The position numbers and the translations under genes are program-made. A DNA stretch of 64,000 bases. It comes from Jejuia pallidilutea (GTDB lineage Bacteria > Bacteroidota > Bacteroidia > Flavobacteriales > Flavobacteriaceae). The notes beneath the pieces were generated by a model, which saw nothing but the letters and a program-made list of their open reading frames with translations, did no database searches and had not been told where the DNA came from. Shown in pieces: positions 36,813 to 45,059 of the stretch (positions within the stretch are counted from its first letter, which is position 1; each line of letters begins with the position of its first letter). Location: the NCBI RefSeq assembly GCF_002973595.1, contig NZ_PVEO01000006.1, positions 186,001-250,000 on the forward strand, given 5' to 3'.

Positions 36813-37286
36813 ATGAAAGCCGTAAACCTTCCAGAAATAAAAAAAGAACTTAACACGCTTTCCAGTACCGAATTACAACAACTCTGTTTACGGTTAGCAC
36901 GATTTAAAAAAGAGAATAAAGAACTGTTAACTTATCTTTTGTTTGAATCGCATAACGAAAGCGGCTACATAGCTACTGTAAAAGCTTTTATAGACGAGGA
37001 GTTTGAAGTGATTAACACCAATAATTTTTACTACATAAAAAAAAGTATTCGTAAAATACTACGCAATGTAAAAAAGTTTATTCGTTACTCACAACAAAAG
37101 GAAACCGAGGTAGAACTTCTACTCTATTTTTGTGAAAAACTTAAGGTATTTTCACCTAGCATAAAACGAAGCACACAGCTACAAAATATGTACAATAGGC
37201 AGATACTTTTAGCTAAAAAAACTATAGCTAAACTACATGAAGACTTGCAATACGATTATAATGTAATGCTCGAAGATTTAGAGTGA
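36813..37286 (+). CDS. Small helical cytoplasmic protein of unknown function
   Basis: 157 residues from ATG at 36813. An in-frame ATG at 36777 lies inside the promoter and is rejected. The protein has no signal or membrane segment and appears all-helical, with many Lys, Glu and Leu residues: KKELNTLSSTELQQLCLRLARFKKE, then a basic helix YIKKSIRKILRNVKKFIRYSQQKETEVELL and a final helix LLAKKTIAKLHEDLQYDY. I have seen similar proteins in other flavobacteria but know no function. It stands alone between the E1 gene and the DUF308 gene. Confidence 0.75.
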   Translation: MKAVNLPEIKKELNTLSSTELQQLCLRLARFKKENKELLTYLLFESHNESGYIATVKAFIDEEFEVINTNNFYYIKKSIRKILRNVKKFIRYSQQKETEVELLLYFCEKLKVFSPSIKRSTQLQNMYNRQILLAKKTIAKLHEDLQYDYNVMLEDLE

Positions 37287-37453
37287 TTTTTCAAACATTA
37301 GGCTACAACTTATAATATAAATTTGATTTGTAAAAATATTCAACTAAGTTTGTTTAATTTACGATATACAATGACTTTAAATAAGCAGCTCTAAAAATAA
37401 AATAATTTTATATCCTTAAAAGTTAATGGTATTTTAAAGACGTTAAAAACTTA

Positions 37454-38053
37454 ATGGTAATTATGGAAAATCTATTTTTAAAAAAAGTAAAAGAATCAGT
37501 AAAACATTGGTACTTAGTACTTATTGTTGGAATACTATTAATTAGCACAGGAATTTGGACATTTACGCACCCTAAAGAGTCTTATGTGGCCTTAGGCTTC
37601 ATTTTTAGCATTTCTTTTCTATGTACTGGAATATTGGAACTACTCTTTGCTTTTTTAAACCGTAATGAAATTGAAAATTGGATATGGATTTTAATATTAG
37701 GTGCTTTAAACACTCTGGTAGGATTTATGCTAATTTCTAATACAGCAATTTCAATATTAGGTTTATCGCTATATGTTGGTTTTGTAATAATGTTCCGTTC
37801 ATTATGGGCCGTTGCTACATCTATAGATTTAAAGAACTACGGTGTAAAAGGATGGGTAAATTTAATGCTCGTAGGTGTTTTAGGAGTTGTATTTTCGTTT
37901 ATACTAATTAGAAATCCCGCTTTAGCAGGTATGACACTTGTTTTTTGGACTGGTATTGCCTTTTTGCTTAGTGGTATTTTTAATACATATCTAGCTTTTA
38001 AAATGAAAAATTTACACAATAAATGGGATAGCATTTCCTTTAAAAACGAATAA
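37454..38053 (+). CDS. HdeD/DUF308-family membrane protein
   Basis: 199 residues, or 196 if the second ATG (37463) is used. Six membrane segments are visible: WYLVLIVGILLISTGIW, SYVALGFIFSISFLCTGI, WIWILILGALNTLVGFMLI, ISILGLSLYVGFVIMF, WVNLMLVGVLGVVFSFIL and MTLVFWTGIAFLLSGIFN. The repeat of GxLxxxxGxxxLxxP-like units matches DUF308 proteins related to HdeD, an acid-stress membrane protein of enterobacteria. The role here is unknown. It precedes the cardiolipin synthase gene by 84 bases on the same strand. Confidence 0.82.
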   Translation: MVIMENLFLKKVKESVKHWYLVLIVGILLISTGIWTFTHPKESYVALGFIFSISFLCTGILELLFAFLNRNEIENWIWILILGALNTLVGFMLISNTAISILGLSLYVGFVIMFRSLWAVATSIDLKNYGVKGWVNLMLVGVLGVVFSFILIRNPALAGMTLVFWTGIAFLLSGIFNTYLAFKMKNLHNKWDSISFKNE

Positions 38054-38137
38054 ATACAGTAGTATAACTAACCATTTTAAATATATATTAATTTATACAA
38101 CACACTAAGTACTATTATCATTTAAGCTTTCGTCATT

Positions 38138-39574
38138 TTGATACAATACATCCTAATAATTTACGCTATAATATTGATAATTGTTTGTGCCAAAATTATT
38201 ATTAATACAACTACGCCAAGTAAAGGTCTTGCATATTTATTACTAGTAATCTCTTTTCCTGTTGTAGGTATAATTATATATTTAAGTATAGGGCTGAATT
38301 ACAGAAAAAGAAAATTATATCAAAAAAAGATTGATATAGATGAAAAAGCATTCCCCGAAATTGAAGAGAAAAGACAATTATACTCTAAAGAAATTTTATT
38401 AAAATACAAGGATAAATTAAACAGCTTTCTTCCTTTAATAACTGCTTTAAAAGAAAAAAGTATTATATCTGATAATAATAACGTACAATTACTTATTAAT
38501 GGTGAACAAAAATTCCCATCAGTTATCGATAGTCTTAAAAAAGCCAAACACCATATTCACATACAATATTATATTTATGAAAATGATGAGATTGGTAATC
38601 AAATAGCCGATATACTTATTGCCAAGGTAAAAGAAGGAGTTAAAGTAAAGTTTATTTATGATGATTTTGGAAGTAAAAGTATACGCAACAAATTTACAGC
38701 TAGACTTAAGAAAGCAGGTGTAGAAGCGTATCCTTTTTACAAAATTAATTTCATTCAGTTTGCTAATAGAATTAATTATCGCAATCATAGAAAAATAATT
38801 GTAATAGACGGTATAGTAGGATATGTAGGAGGCATTAACGTTTCTGACAAATACATTAATACCCAACAACATAAATTATTTTGGAGAGATACGCACATAA
38901 AAATAGTAGGAACATCGGTATTAAATTTACAATTCACTTTTTTAACAGATTGGAACTTTTGTTCTAAGCAGAACATTGGATTTTCTAATGAATATTTTCC
39001 AATTACCAAGGAAAAAAACTATGGAAACCAATTAGTGCAAGTCATAGCTAGTGGTCCAGATTCTGATTATCCAAGCATTTTGTATTCTCTTATTCAAACC
39101 ATATTATTAGCTAAAAAAGAACTATTAATTACAACTCCATATCTAATACCCAATAGTTCTTTTATTGATGCATTAAAAATTGCTGCATTAAGCGGTGTTA
39201 ATATAAAATTGTTACTACCTGGTGTTTCAGATTCATTTATTGTAAATACAACTTCACAATCATTTTATCAAGAATTATTAGAGGCTGGCGTTAAAATATT
39301 TAAGTACAATAAAGGATTTGTACATGCAAAAACTTTAGTTTGTGATGAGGAAATTTTAGTTGTAGGAACCGCAAATTTAGATATTAGAAGTTTTGAACTT
39401 AATTTTGAGATTAATGCGATTACCTATGATGCAAAAACCGCAAAACAATTAGCAAACCAATTTAATGAGGATTTAAAAGAATCGGAACAAATTAAACTAT
39501 CAACATGGAACAAAAGGCCTGTATATATTAAATTTACAGAAAAAGTATTACGTTTATTTTCTTCATTAATGTAA
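38138..39574 (+). CDS. cls: Cardiolipin synthase (phospholipase D family)
   Basis: 478 residues. Two N-terminal membrane helices (2-22 and 30-52) are followed by two PLD domains with complete HKD motifs: H217-x-K219-x4-D224 and H396-x-K398-x4-D403. The N-terminus starts with TTG at 38138: the only upstream in-frame codons before a stop are five, with no ATG, and the first helix begins directly after it. The enzyme makes cardiolipin by condensing two phosphatidylglycerols at the membrane. The coding sequence is visibly richer in A+T than its neighbours. Confidence 0.93.
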   Translation: MIQYILIIYAIILIIVCAKIIINTTTPSKGLAYLLLVISFPVVGIIIYLSIGLNYRKRKLYQKKIDIDEKAFPEIEEKRQLYSKEILLKYKDKLNSFLPLITALKEKSIISDNNNVQLLINGEQKFPSVIDSLKKAKHHIHIQYYIYENDEIGNQIADILIAKVKEGVKVKFIYDDFGSKSIRNKFTARLKKAGVEAYPFYKINFIQFANRINYRNHRKIIVIDGIVGYVGGINVSDKYINTQQHKLFWRDTHIKIVGTSVLNLQFTFLTDWNFCSKQNIGFSNEYFPITKEKNYGNQLVQVIASGPDSDYPSILYSLIQTILLAKKELLITTPYLIPNSSFIDALKIAALSGVNIKLLLPGVSDSFIVNTTSQSFYQELLEAGVKIFKYNKGFVHAKTLVCDEEILVVGTANLDIRSFELNFEINAITYDAKTAKQLANQFNEDLKESEQIKLSTWNKRPVYIKFTEKVLRLFSSLM

Positions 39575-39606
39575 TAATACTAAAATAACTTACTTAAATT
39601 AATTGG

Positions 39607-39638
39607 TAAAAAAAACGCCCTATTTACATAGAGCGCCT
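39607..39638 (-). terminator. Intrinsic terminator of the fasciclin gene
   Basis: On the minus strand CGCTCTAT pairs with ATAGGGCG (plus positions 39628-39635 and 39616-39623) around a 4-nt loop, followed by a T-run (complement of 39607-39615). It lies about 30 bases after the fasciclin stop codon. Confidence 0.8.
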
Positions 39639-39664
39639 TCCTTTTCATAGCAGTTTTTCCCTAA

Positions 39665-40177
39665 TTATTTAGGCATCACTACCGAATTAATTACATGAAT
39701 AACACCATTACTTCCCATTACATCAGTCATTATTATTTCACTGTAATTACCATTTTGGTCTTTCAACCATATTTTGCCATCTTTTTGCTGTACGGTTAGC
39801 TCCTGTCCGTTTAAAGTTTTTAGCGTTACCATACCTTTATTTTTATCTAAGGCAGCAACTACTGCCTCTGCATCTAGTTTTCCAGATACTACGTGGTATG
39901 TTAGTATATTGGTTAACGCCTTTTTATTTTCTGGTTTTAATAAGGAGTTTAAAGTATCGGCATCAATTTTTCCGAAAGCACTATTATTTGGTGCAAATAC
40001 TGTAAATGGCCCATCTCCTTGTAAAGCGCCAACTAAATCTGCAGCTTTTAATGCTGCTACTAGTGTTGAGAAATCTTCGTTTCCAACGGCAACATCAACA
40101 ATTGTTTTTTGGGCTGAAACCATTTGGCTTGCAGTTAAAGCTACTACTGTGGTTAAGATAAATACAAACTTTTTCAT
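39665..40177 (-). CDS. Secreted fasciclin (FAS1) domain protein
   Basis: 170 residues: a signal peptide (1-22, ending VSAQ) followed by a single FAS1 domain. Its two conserved boxes are FTVFAPNNSAFGKI (about 60-73) and GVIHVINSVVMPK at the C-terminus, with the central YHVVSG around 95. FAS1 domains mediate adhesion in many organisms. The protein is expected in the periplasm or outside the cell; no lipobox or T9SS domain is seen. It is divergent from an ECF sigma factor and RskA-type anti-sigma pair, which may control it (see findings). Confidence 0.93.
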   Translation of the reverse strand: MKKFVFILTTVVALTASQMVSAQKTIVDVAVGNEDFSTLVAALKAADLVGALQGDGPFTVFAPNNSAFGKIDADTLNSLLKPENKKALTNILTYHVVSGKLDAEAVVAALDKNKGMVTLKTLNGQELTVQQKDGKIWLKDQNGNYSEIIMTDVMGSNGVIHVINSVVMPK

Positions 40178-40308
40178 AATAATTCTATTTTTTTGGTTAA
40201 ACTAAATGGCACTTTTTTTCGTTTTTCAAAGTGCTTTCATTTATATTTACACAGGTTTGTTTGCTATGGATGAACCATACCGTTTTTTTTGGGAAATCTT
40301 TAACATTT

Positions 40309-40866
40309 ATGCGCGACAATAAGGCACTCATTTATAATCTAAAAAATAAGGATGAAGCTGCCCTATCCCAACTTTATGATGCATATGCACCTGCAATTTA
40401 TGGTGTTATCCTTAGAATTTGTAAAGACGAACAAGAAGCACAAAATTTACTACAGGATACATTTTTAACTATTTGGGATAAATCGCACCAGTACAACCCA
40501 GATAAAGGCAGGTTTTATACTTGGGCCTATAGAATTGCCAAAAATAAAACATTAAATTTTTTGCGCTCTAAAAAAACACTCATCCAAACCGAAGATTTAA
40601 GTGTATATAAGGATAGAGAAGACACAGTTATAACAGATACCAAGTATTTGCAACTTAAAGGATGCTTAAAACAACTAGAACCGCATCACCAAAAAGCTTT
40701 AGAACTTGTTTATTTTAATGGTTTAACACATCGAGAAGCACACAAGGAAATGAATGTGCCACTGGGAACATTTAAATCTTACATAAAACAAGCCTTAAAA
40801 AAATTAAAGCTAAATTATGATAAAGCACTTGTATGGTTATCTATTTTAATTGAAGTAATACGATGA
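40309..40866 (+). CDS. ECF-type RNA polymerase sigma factor
   Basis: 185 residues from ATG at 40309; a longer frame from GTG at 40231 adds a non-family hydrophobic stretch and is rejected. Region sigma-2 covers about 20-90 (LYDAYAPAIYGVILRICKDEQEAQNLLQDTFLTIW, then FYTWAYRIAKNKTLNFLR). Region sigma-4 is at about 125-175 (HHQKALELVYFNGLTHREAHKEMNVPLGTFKSYIKQALKKL), with the helix-turn-helix. The stop overlaps the anti-sigma start by 4 bases (ATGA), showing translational coupling. It resembles the SigK group by its partner rather than by any motif I can prove. Confidence 0.93.
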   Translation: MRDNKALIYNLKNKDEAALSQLYDAYAPAIYGVILRICKDEQEAQNLLQDTFLTIWDKSHQYNPDKGRFYTWAYRIAKNKTLNFLRSKKTLIQTEDLSVYKDREDTVITDTKYLQLKGCLKQLEPHHQKALELVYFNGLTHREAHKEMNVPLGTFKSYIKQALKKLKLNYDKALVWLSILIEVIR

Positions 40867-41636
40867 TGAATAAGGCCTACATACTAGAAAACGGAATAAT
40901 AGAGCTATATCTATTAGGCGAACTTGGTGCCCAAGAAGAGTTGGCTTTAGAACGTTTATTGGCTAAAGATGATGATTTAAAAGTACATTTTAAGAGTATT
41001 GAATCTAATTTTGAAGCTATGGCTTTAGACAATGCCATAGCACCACCTAAGATTGTAAAAGCGCATGTATTAAATAGTATAAGAAGCACTAATAATGTAA
41101 TGCCTTTGCCAACTGCCCCTCCTTTAAAACGTTACTTGGGTATTGTGGCTAGTATTGCAGCTATACTAATTGTAGGCAGCATTTGGATGTATTCTCAACT
41201 AAACGAAACAAAACAGCAGTTAAAAATTGCCAAGGATACTAACGATTTGCTTTTAAAAGATATAATAGATTTACAAGAAAACTTAAAAAGTGCCACAACT
41301 TGGTTAGATGTGCTAAATTCGCCTAATACTAAGCAATATATATTAAAAGGCAATACATTATCGCCTAGTGCACGGGTAGTAAGTTATGTAAACCACGAAT
41401 ACAAAAAGGTAATTATAAATACTGTAGATTTACCCAAACTAGATGAAGCGCACGATTACCAAATGTGGGCAGATGTTGATGGCGAGATGATAGATATGGG
41501 AGTAATTAACAAAAATTCGCAATTAGTAGCAATGAATTATATTGAAGATGCAGCATCTTTAAACATTACCATAGAACCTTCAGGAGGAAGCGACCACCCT
41601 ACAGTATCCCGACTCATTACCAATATTTACTTATAG
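40863..41636 (+). CDS. RskA-type anti-sigma factor
   Basis: 257 residues. The N-terminal cytoplasmic domain (about 1-85) contains the anti-sigma region (ELYLLGELGAQEELALERLLAKD). One membrane helix lies at about 91-110 (LGIVASIAAILIVGSIWMYS). It is followed by a coiled-coil stretch (LNETKQQLKIAKDTNDLLLKDIIDLQENL) and a C-terminal outside domain of the RskA type with YQMWADVDGEMIDMGVI, VAMNYIEDAASLNITIEPSGGSDHPT. RskA proteins hold their sigma factor at the membrane until regulated proteolysis. The 4-base overlap with the sigma gene supports the pairing. Confidence 0.9.
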   Translation: MMNKAYILENGIIELYLLGELGAQEELALERLLAKDDDLKVHFKSIESNFEAMALDNAIAPPKIVKAHVLNSIRSTNNVMPLPTAPPLKRYLGIVASIAAILIVGSIWMYSQLNETKQQLKIAKDTNDLLLKDIIDLQENLKSATTWLDVLNSPNTKQYILKGNTLSPSARVVSYVNHEYKKVIINTVDLPKLDEAHDYQMWADVDGEMIDMGVINKNSQLVAMNYIEDAASLNITIEPSGGSDHPTVSRLITNIYL

Positions 41637-41661
41637 GTGATGTTAAAAGAGCAGTCACTAT

Positions 41662-42567
41662 TTATCCAAACAAATCTTCTAGGGCAGGCTCTAAGTGATG
41701 AAACTCAAACTTAAAATTTTTACTTTCTATTTTTTTAGAACTTACGCGCTGACTTTCAAATAATATAATATGCATTTCACCTAAAACTAATTTCATAATA
41801 AATTTAGGAATATTAGGTAAAAACAAAGGTTTCCTTAATACTTTAGCAACTGTTTTTGTAAGTTCGTTATTAGTTAAAGGATTTGGTGCAACACCGTTGT
41901 AAACACCATCTAACCTGTTTTCTAAAACATACAGGAAGGCTTTTGCCAAATCATCTATATGAATCCACGATTGCCATTGCTTACCACTACCAAAAGCAGC
42001 ACCAACACCAAACTTTATGGGTTTTGCTATTTCTTTAAGGGCACCACCTTTGGCCGATAATACCAAACCTATTCTAACTTTAGATACAGCAATATTTAGT
42101 TTAGAAAAACCATCTACCGCTTGTTCCCAAGCTTGTACAACCTTGCCCAAAAAAGAATCGCTTACAACCTTATGCGTTTGGTCGTAATAATTAGTTAAGG
42201 AATCTGGATAAATGCCAATGGCACTTGCAGATACAACATGTTTAATGGTATGAGACTCGCCTTTTAAAGAATCTATAAGGAGTTGTGTACTTTCTACCCT
42301 ACTGCTAATTATTTCTTTTTTATAGCTATCCGTCCAACGTTTAGATATAGATGCGCCAGCTAAATGTATTATGCCTTCAACATTTTTAAAACAATCTGTA
42401 TCTATTTCACGAGTATCGGTATTCCAATAAAAACCTTTATAATTATCGTCTGTAGATATTTTAGACTTTCGTGTTGTTAAGTAATTAACCTTTATATTTT
42501 TTGCATGACAGAGCTTCACAATTTCCTGTCCAACCAATCCCGTAGCTCCTGTAATTAATATGCGCAT
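41662..42567 (-). CDS. TIGR01777-type NAD(P)-binding epimerase/reductase
   Basis: 301 residues. The N-terminal Rossmann motif GATGLVGQEIV is at residues 6-16, then the family's IIHLAGASISKRW and SASAIGIY near 115, where the usual SDR tyrosine lies. The C-terminal DUF1731-like tail reads PNIPKFIMKLVLGEMHIILFESQRVSSKKI. This is the YfcH/SulA-like epimerase family (TIGR01777), whose substrate is not known. It is convergent with the anti-sigma gene, 25 bases apart. Confidence 0.9.
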   Translation of the reverse strand: MRILITGATGLVGQEIVKLCHAKNIKVNYLTTRKSKISTDDNYKGFYWNTDTREIDTDCFKNVEGIIHLAGASISKRWTDSYKKEIISSRVESTQLLIDSLKGESHTIKHVVSASAIGIYPDSLTNYYDQTHKVVSDSFLGKVVQAWEQAVDGFSKLNIAVSKVRIGLVLSAKGGALKEIAKPIKFGVGAAFGSGKQWQSWIHIDDLAKAFLYVLENRLDGVYNGVAPNPLTNNELTKTVAKVLRKPLFLPNIPKFIMKLVLGEMHIILFESQRVSSKKIESKNFKFEFHHLEPALEDLFG

Positions 42568-42758
42568 TATCTTTTTTATGTAAAATTACGAAAGGTAATG
42601 GCTTCAACTAAAAGTTTAAGTAAGGTTTAACAATATTGCGTGCAACTATAAACCCTAGTAAATTGTAATTAGTCTTAAATATAATTGAATGTTACTCATA
42701 ACAACAGCGCACTTATCTAAAAAAAGAGATGGATTAAAATATAAATCAACAGCTAGAA

Positions 42759-43568
42759 TTAATTTACTAATTTTTGAAAAATTTTATAGATTTTTTGTGA
42801 TACTAAATGAAATAGAATACTAGGTTTTTTTATCAAGTAAAACTTATCATTGAAGATTATAGGTTTAACTGTTGCGCTATGAGTTAGATTAAGTTGTGGT
42901 AGATAATTATTAATCCGTTGTGTTTGAAAGGGATCTTTCCCATAACGCCTCGCGTACCAGGTATGACATAATAAAGTTTTGTTGTTAAATAAAACTTCAT
43001 TTGCAATAGCATCATCCTTCATTTTTACATCTAAAAAAAGAAATTTTTTATTGTTTCTCCGCAGCCATAAATAGAAACAGTAATATGGTTCAAACAAACT
43101 ATCAGTGTTAAAAGTATATGGCAAGCTACCAAAATCATTAAATTCGTTTGGTTTGGTATATTGGTTACTGAGTATCGCTTTTTTATCCCAAATGTCTAAA
43201 ACAGTTTTTATGTTCAACACTGAAAAAAAAGTATTAATTACGTTAGGATTATGTTTTCTATGCGCTATCACTCCTCCATCCCTAACTCCAGCAACCGTAT
43301 AGTTTTCATCATTCATTTTTTCTACTATTGAGAACGCTTGTTCTGGGTTGTAAAAAATAACATCTTCATCGGCCATAATTAACCATTCAATACCCAAGTT
43401 CTTAAATTTTGAAACCATATAAATTATACTATCTATACCATACATTCTGTTTCTCCCATCTATAATATACTTTTGAATTCCCTCAGGAAAAAGTTGCGAT
43501 GTCTTTTCATAGAGTTCAAAATTAATAACTGTAGAAAGTATAGCTATTTTCGATTTTGGTATGTTCAT
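42759..43568 (-). CDS. Glycosyltransferase-like protein of uncertain family
   Basis: 269 residues without signal or membrane segment. It starts with a strand (KIAILSTVINFELYE), and has WLIMADEDVIFYNPEQAF near residues 62-79, where DED resembles the DxD metal site of GT-A glycosyltransferases. Later come GVRDGGVIAHRKHNP and a HTWYARRYGKDP block, again GT-like. The assignment to a glycosyltransferase-like fold is inference; I recognise no named family. The gene is richer in A+T than its neighbours, has 190 non-coding bases after it, and no other polysaccharide genes are near, so it may be a transferred orphan. Confidence 0.6.
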   Translation of the reverse strand: MNIPKSKIAILSTVINFELYEKTSQLFPEGIQKYIIDGRNRMYGIDSIIYMVSKFKNLGIEWLIMADEDVIFYNPEQAFSIVEKMNDENYTVAGVRDGGVIAHRKHNPNVINTFFSVLNIKTVLDIWDKKAILSNQYTKPNEFNDFGSLPYTFNTDSLFEPYYCFYLWLRRNNKKFLFLDVKMKDDAIANEVLFNNKTLLCHTWYARRYGKDPFQTQRINNYLPQLNLTHSATVKPIIFNDKFYLIKKPSILFHLVSQKIYKIFQKLVN

Positions 43569-43595
43569 TCTAAAATTCTGATTAAAAAAAGGGAA

Positions 43596-44282
43596 CTAAA
43601 GTTTTATTGCCTGTAACATTTCACGTTTTCCGGGAGGCCCAGGCAATTTTTTTACCGTAAAGCCTACCGCTTGCATAGCACGACGCACACTACCTTTAGC
43701 AGAATAGGTTACCAATATGCCATTTTGTGCTAATGCATTAAACATTTTTTTAAAGATAGTTTCTGTCCATAATTCTGGTTGTACTCTTGCACCAAAGGCA
43801 TCAAAATAAATAATATTAAAGCTGTTTTTAGCATTAATATCATCAAACGTTTTTTGTTGTTTGGTAATCGAAAACGTTTCGTTTATACTATGCGACGTAT
43901 TCCAGCTTGTGGTATGCAATTTTAAAAATACATCAGCTTTATCTTCAGCATTCAAAGCAAAAGGGTAATTTAAAAGCTGTATTTCGGCTAAGGTAACAGG
44001 ATATGCTTCTACACCCACGTAGTTTATTTTTAGTTTTAATTTTTCAGCTTCTAAGTAAGTAATAAAAGCATTTAAACCTGTGCCAAAACCAACTTCTAAA
44101 ATAGATATTGTGTTTTTAGGCTTTAATGCTAGTTTTTGATCATAAAAATAATGTAAGCCATGTTTTATAAATACATGGTAGGCTTCTTGAATAGCACCGT
44201 GTTTAGAGTGATATTGTTCATTCCAATCTGGCAAATGTATGGTAGAAGAGCCATCTGCGGTAGTTATAATTTCGCGTTTCAT
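43596..44282 (-). CDS. mnmD: tRNA mnm5s2U34 biosynthesis methyltransferase MnmD
   Basis: 228 residues. The S-adenosylmethionine site is ILEVGFGTGLNAFITYLEA (about 64-82), followed by FDAFGARVQPELWT (about 155-168) and the closing motif PGPPGKREMLQA (215-226). These identify the methyltransferase that finishes the mnm5s2U wobble modification, the free-standing form of the N-terminal half of MnmC; no oxidase domain is attached. It starts 28 bases upstream of the glycosyltransferase-like gene on the same strand. Confidence 0.9.
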   Translation of the reverse strand: MKREIITTADGSSTIHLPDWNEQYHSKHGAIQEAYHVFIKHGLHYFYDQKLALKPKNTISILEVGFGTGLNAFITYLEAEKLKLKINYVGVEAYPVTLAEIQLLNYPFALNAEDKADVFLKLHTTSWNTSHSINETFSITKQQKTFDDINAKNSFNIIYFDAFGARVQPELWTETIFKKMFNALAQNGILVTYSAKGSVRRAMQAVGFTVKKLPGPPGKREMLQAIKL

Positions 44283-44414
44283 TTATATGTGTGGCTTAAT
44301 GCTTTTTGATAAGTTAATACTATGAAAATCAAACCTATTTAGTGATTTTTACAGATACGTACCTTGAAATTTTAAGGCGTGTTTCACCCCGATAGCAATT
44401 GGGCAAGGAATGAA

Positions 44415-44443
44415 AGCTTACCTCGCATTAAGCGAGGTAAGCT
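44415..44443. terminator. Strong perfect hairpin downstream of the DUF4920 gene
   Basis: AGCTTACCTCGC (44415-44426) and GCGAGGTAAGCT (44432-44443) form a 12-bp perfect stem with a 5-nt loop. It lies about 20 bases after the stop codon of the minus-strand gene ending at 44464. There is no T-run on that strand, so it may be a 3' stabilising structure rather than an intrinsic terminator. Confidence 0.45.
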
Positions 44444-44463
44444 AAAATAACTATTTTTAAAGT

Positions 44464-44967
44464 TTATTGGGCAACTAAAACGCCATCGGCCTCAAAAGAG
44501 TATGTACGTTTTGGCGATGTAATAGCGGCTATCTCTTCGGTAGATTTTCCTGCATCTTCCGCATAATGGCGTTGTTCATCAACCGAAACTTCTTTTACAT
44601 AAGCTTTTCCGTTTATTACAACTTCTTTTCCTGCAATATCCTTGGGTACAAAAAAGCCATAGTCTTTAAATTTTACCATTACTTCATTATCATTACCCAA
44701 ATCTAAAGTCATCCAACACCCTTTTGCTTGACACACTTTTTTTACTTTGGCTTTCATTTTAGAATCTATACTATCGCCTTCCTTCATTGCGATATAATGT
44801 GCAGCCATAGATTTTGCAATTACAGCATCGTTCGGTACTATGTCCTTACCAAATTTTGCGTAGGCTATTTCTTGGTGCTGTACTGGCTCTGTATTAGTTT
44901 CGTTAGGTTTGTTTTTACATGAACTCAACATTAAAGCACAGATAAATAGAAGTATTATAGGTCTCAT
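44464..44967 (-). CDS. Lipoprotein with DUF4920 domain
   Basis: 167 residues. The signal sequence ends in lipobox MLSSC (Cys at 17). Residues about 40-165 match the DUF4920 pattern: a KVCQAKGCWMTLDLGNDNEVMVKFKDYGFFVPKDIAGKEVVINGKAY core with two cysteines four residues apart (about 89 and 93), which could form a redox or metal site. Function is unknown. It is divergent from ilvE; the 92-base gap carries the promoter region for both. Confidence 0.85.
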   Translation of the reverse strand: MRPIILLFICALMLSSCKNKPNETNTEPVQHQEIAYAKFGKDIVPNDAVIAKSMAAHYIAMKEGDSIDSKMKAKVKKVCQAKGCWMTLDLGNDNEVMVKFKDYGFFVPKDIAGKEVVINGKAYVKEVSVDEQRHYAEDAGKSTEEIAAITSPKRTYSFEADGVLVAQ

Positions 44968-45059
44968 GGTATAAATAATTTAATTTTAAAAGCATTTGTG
45001 TAAATATACCGCTTTTTTGAAAATGAATTTTATAAATTTGTAAGCTAAAATAACGCTAT

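Noticed and set aside
40231-40308. GTG start adding 26 residues to the ECF sigma factor
   Set aside because: The added sequence is hydrophobic and unlike sigma-2 N-termini; ATG at 40309 begins at the family's normal place.
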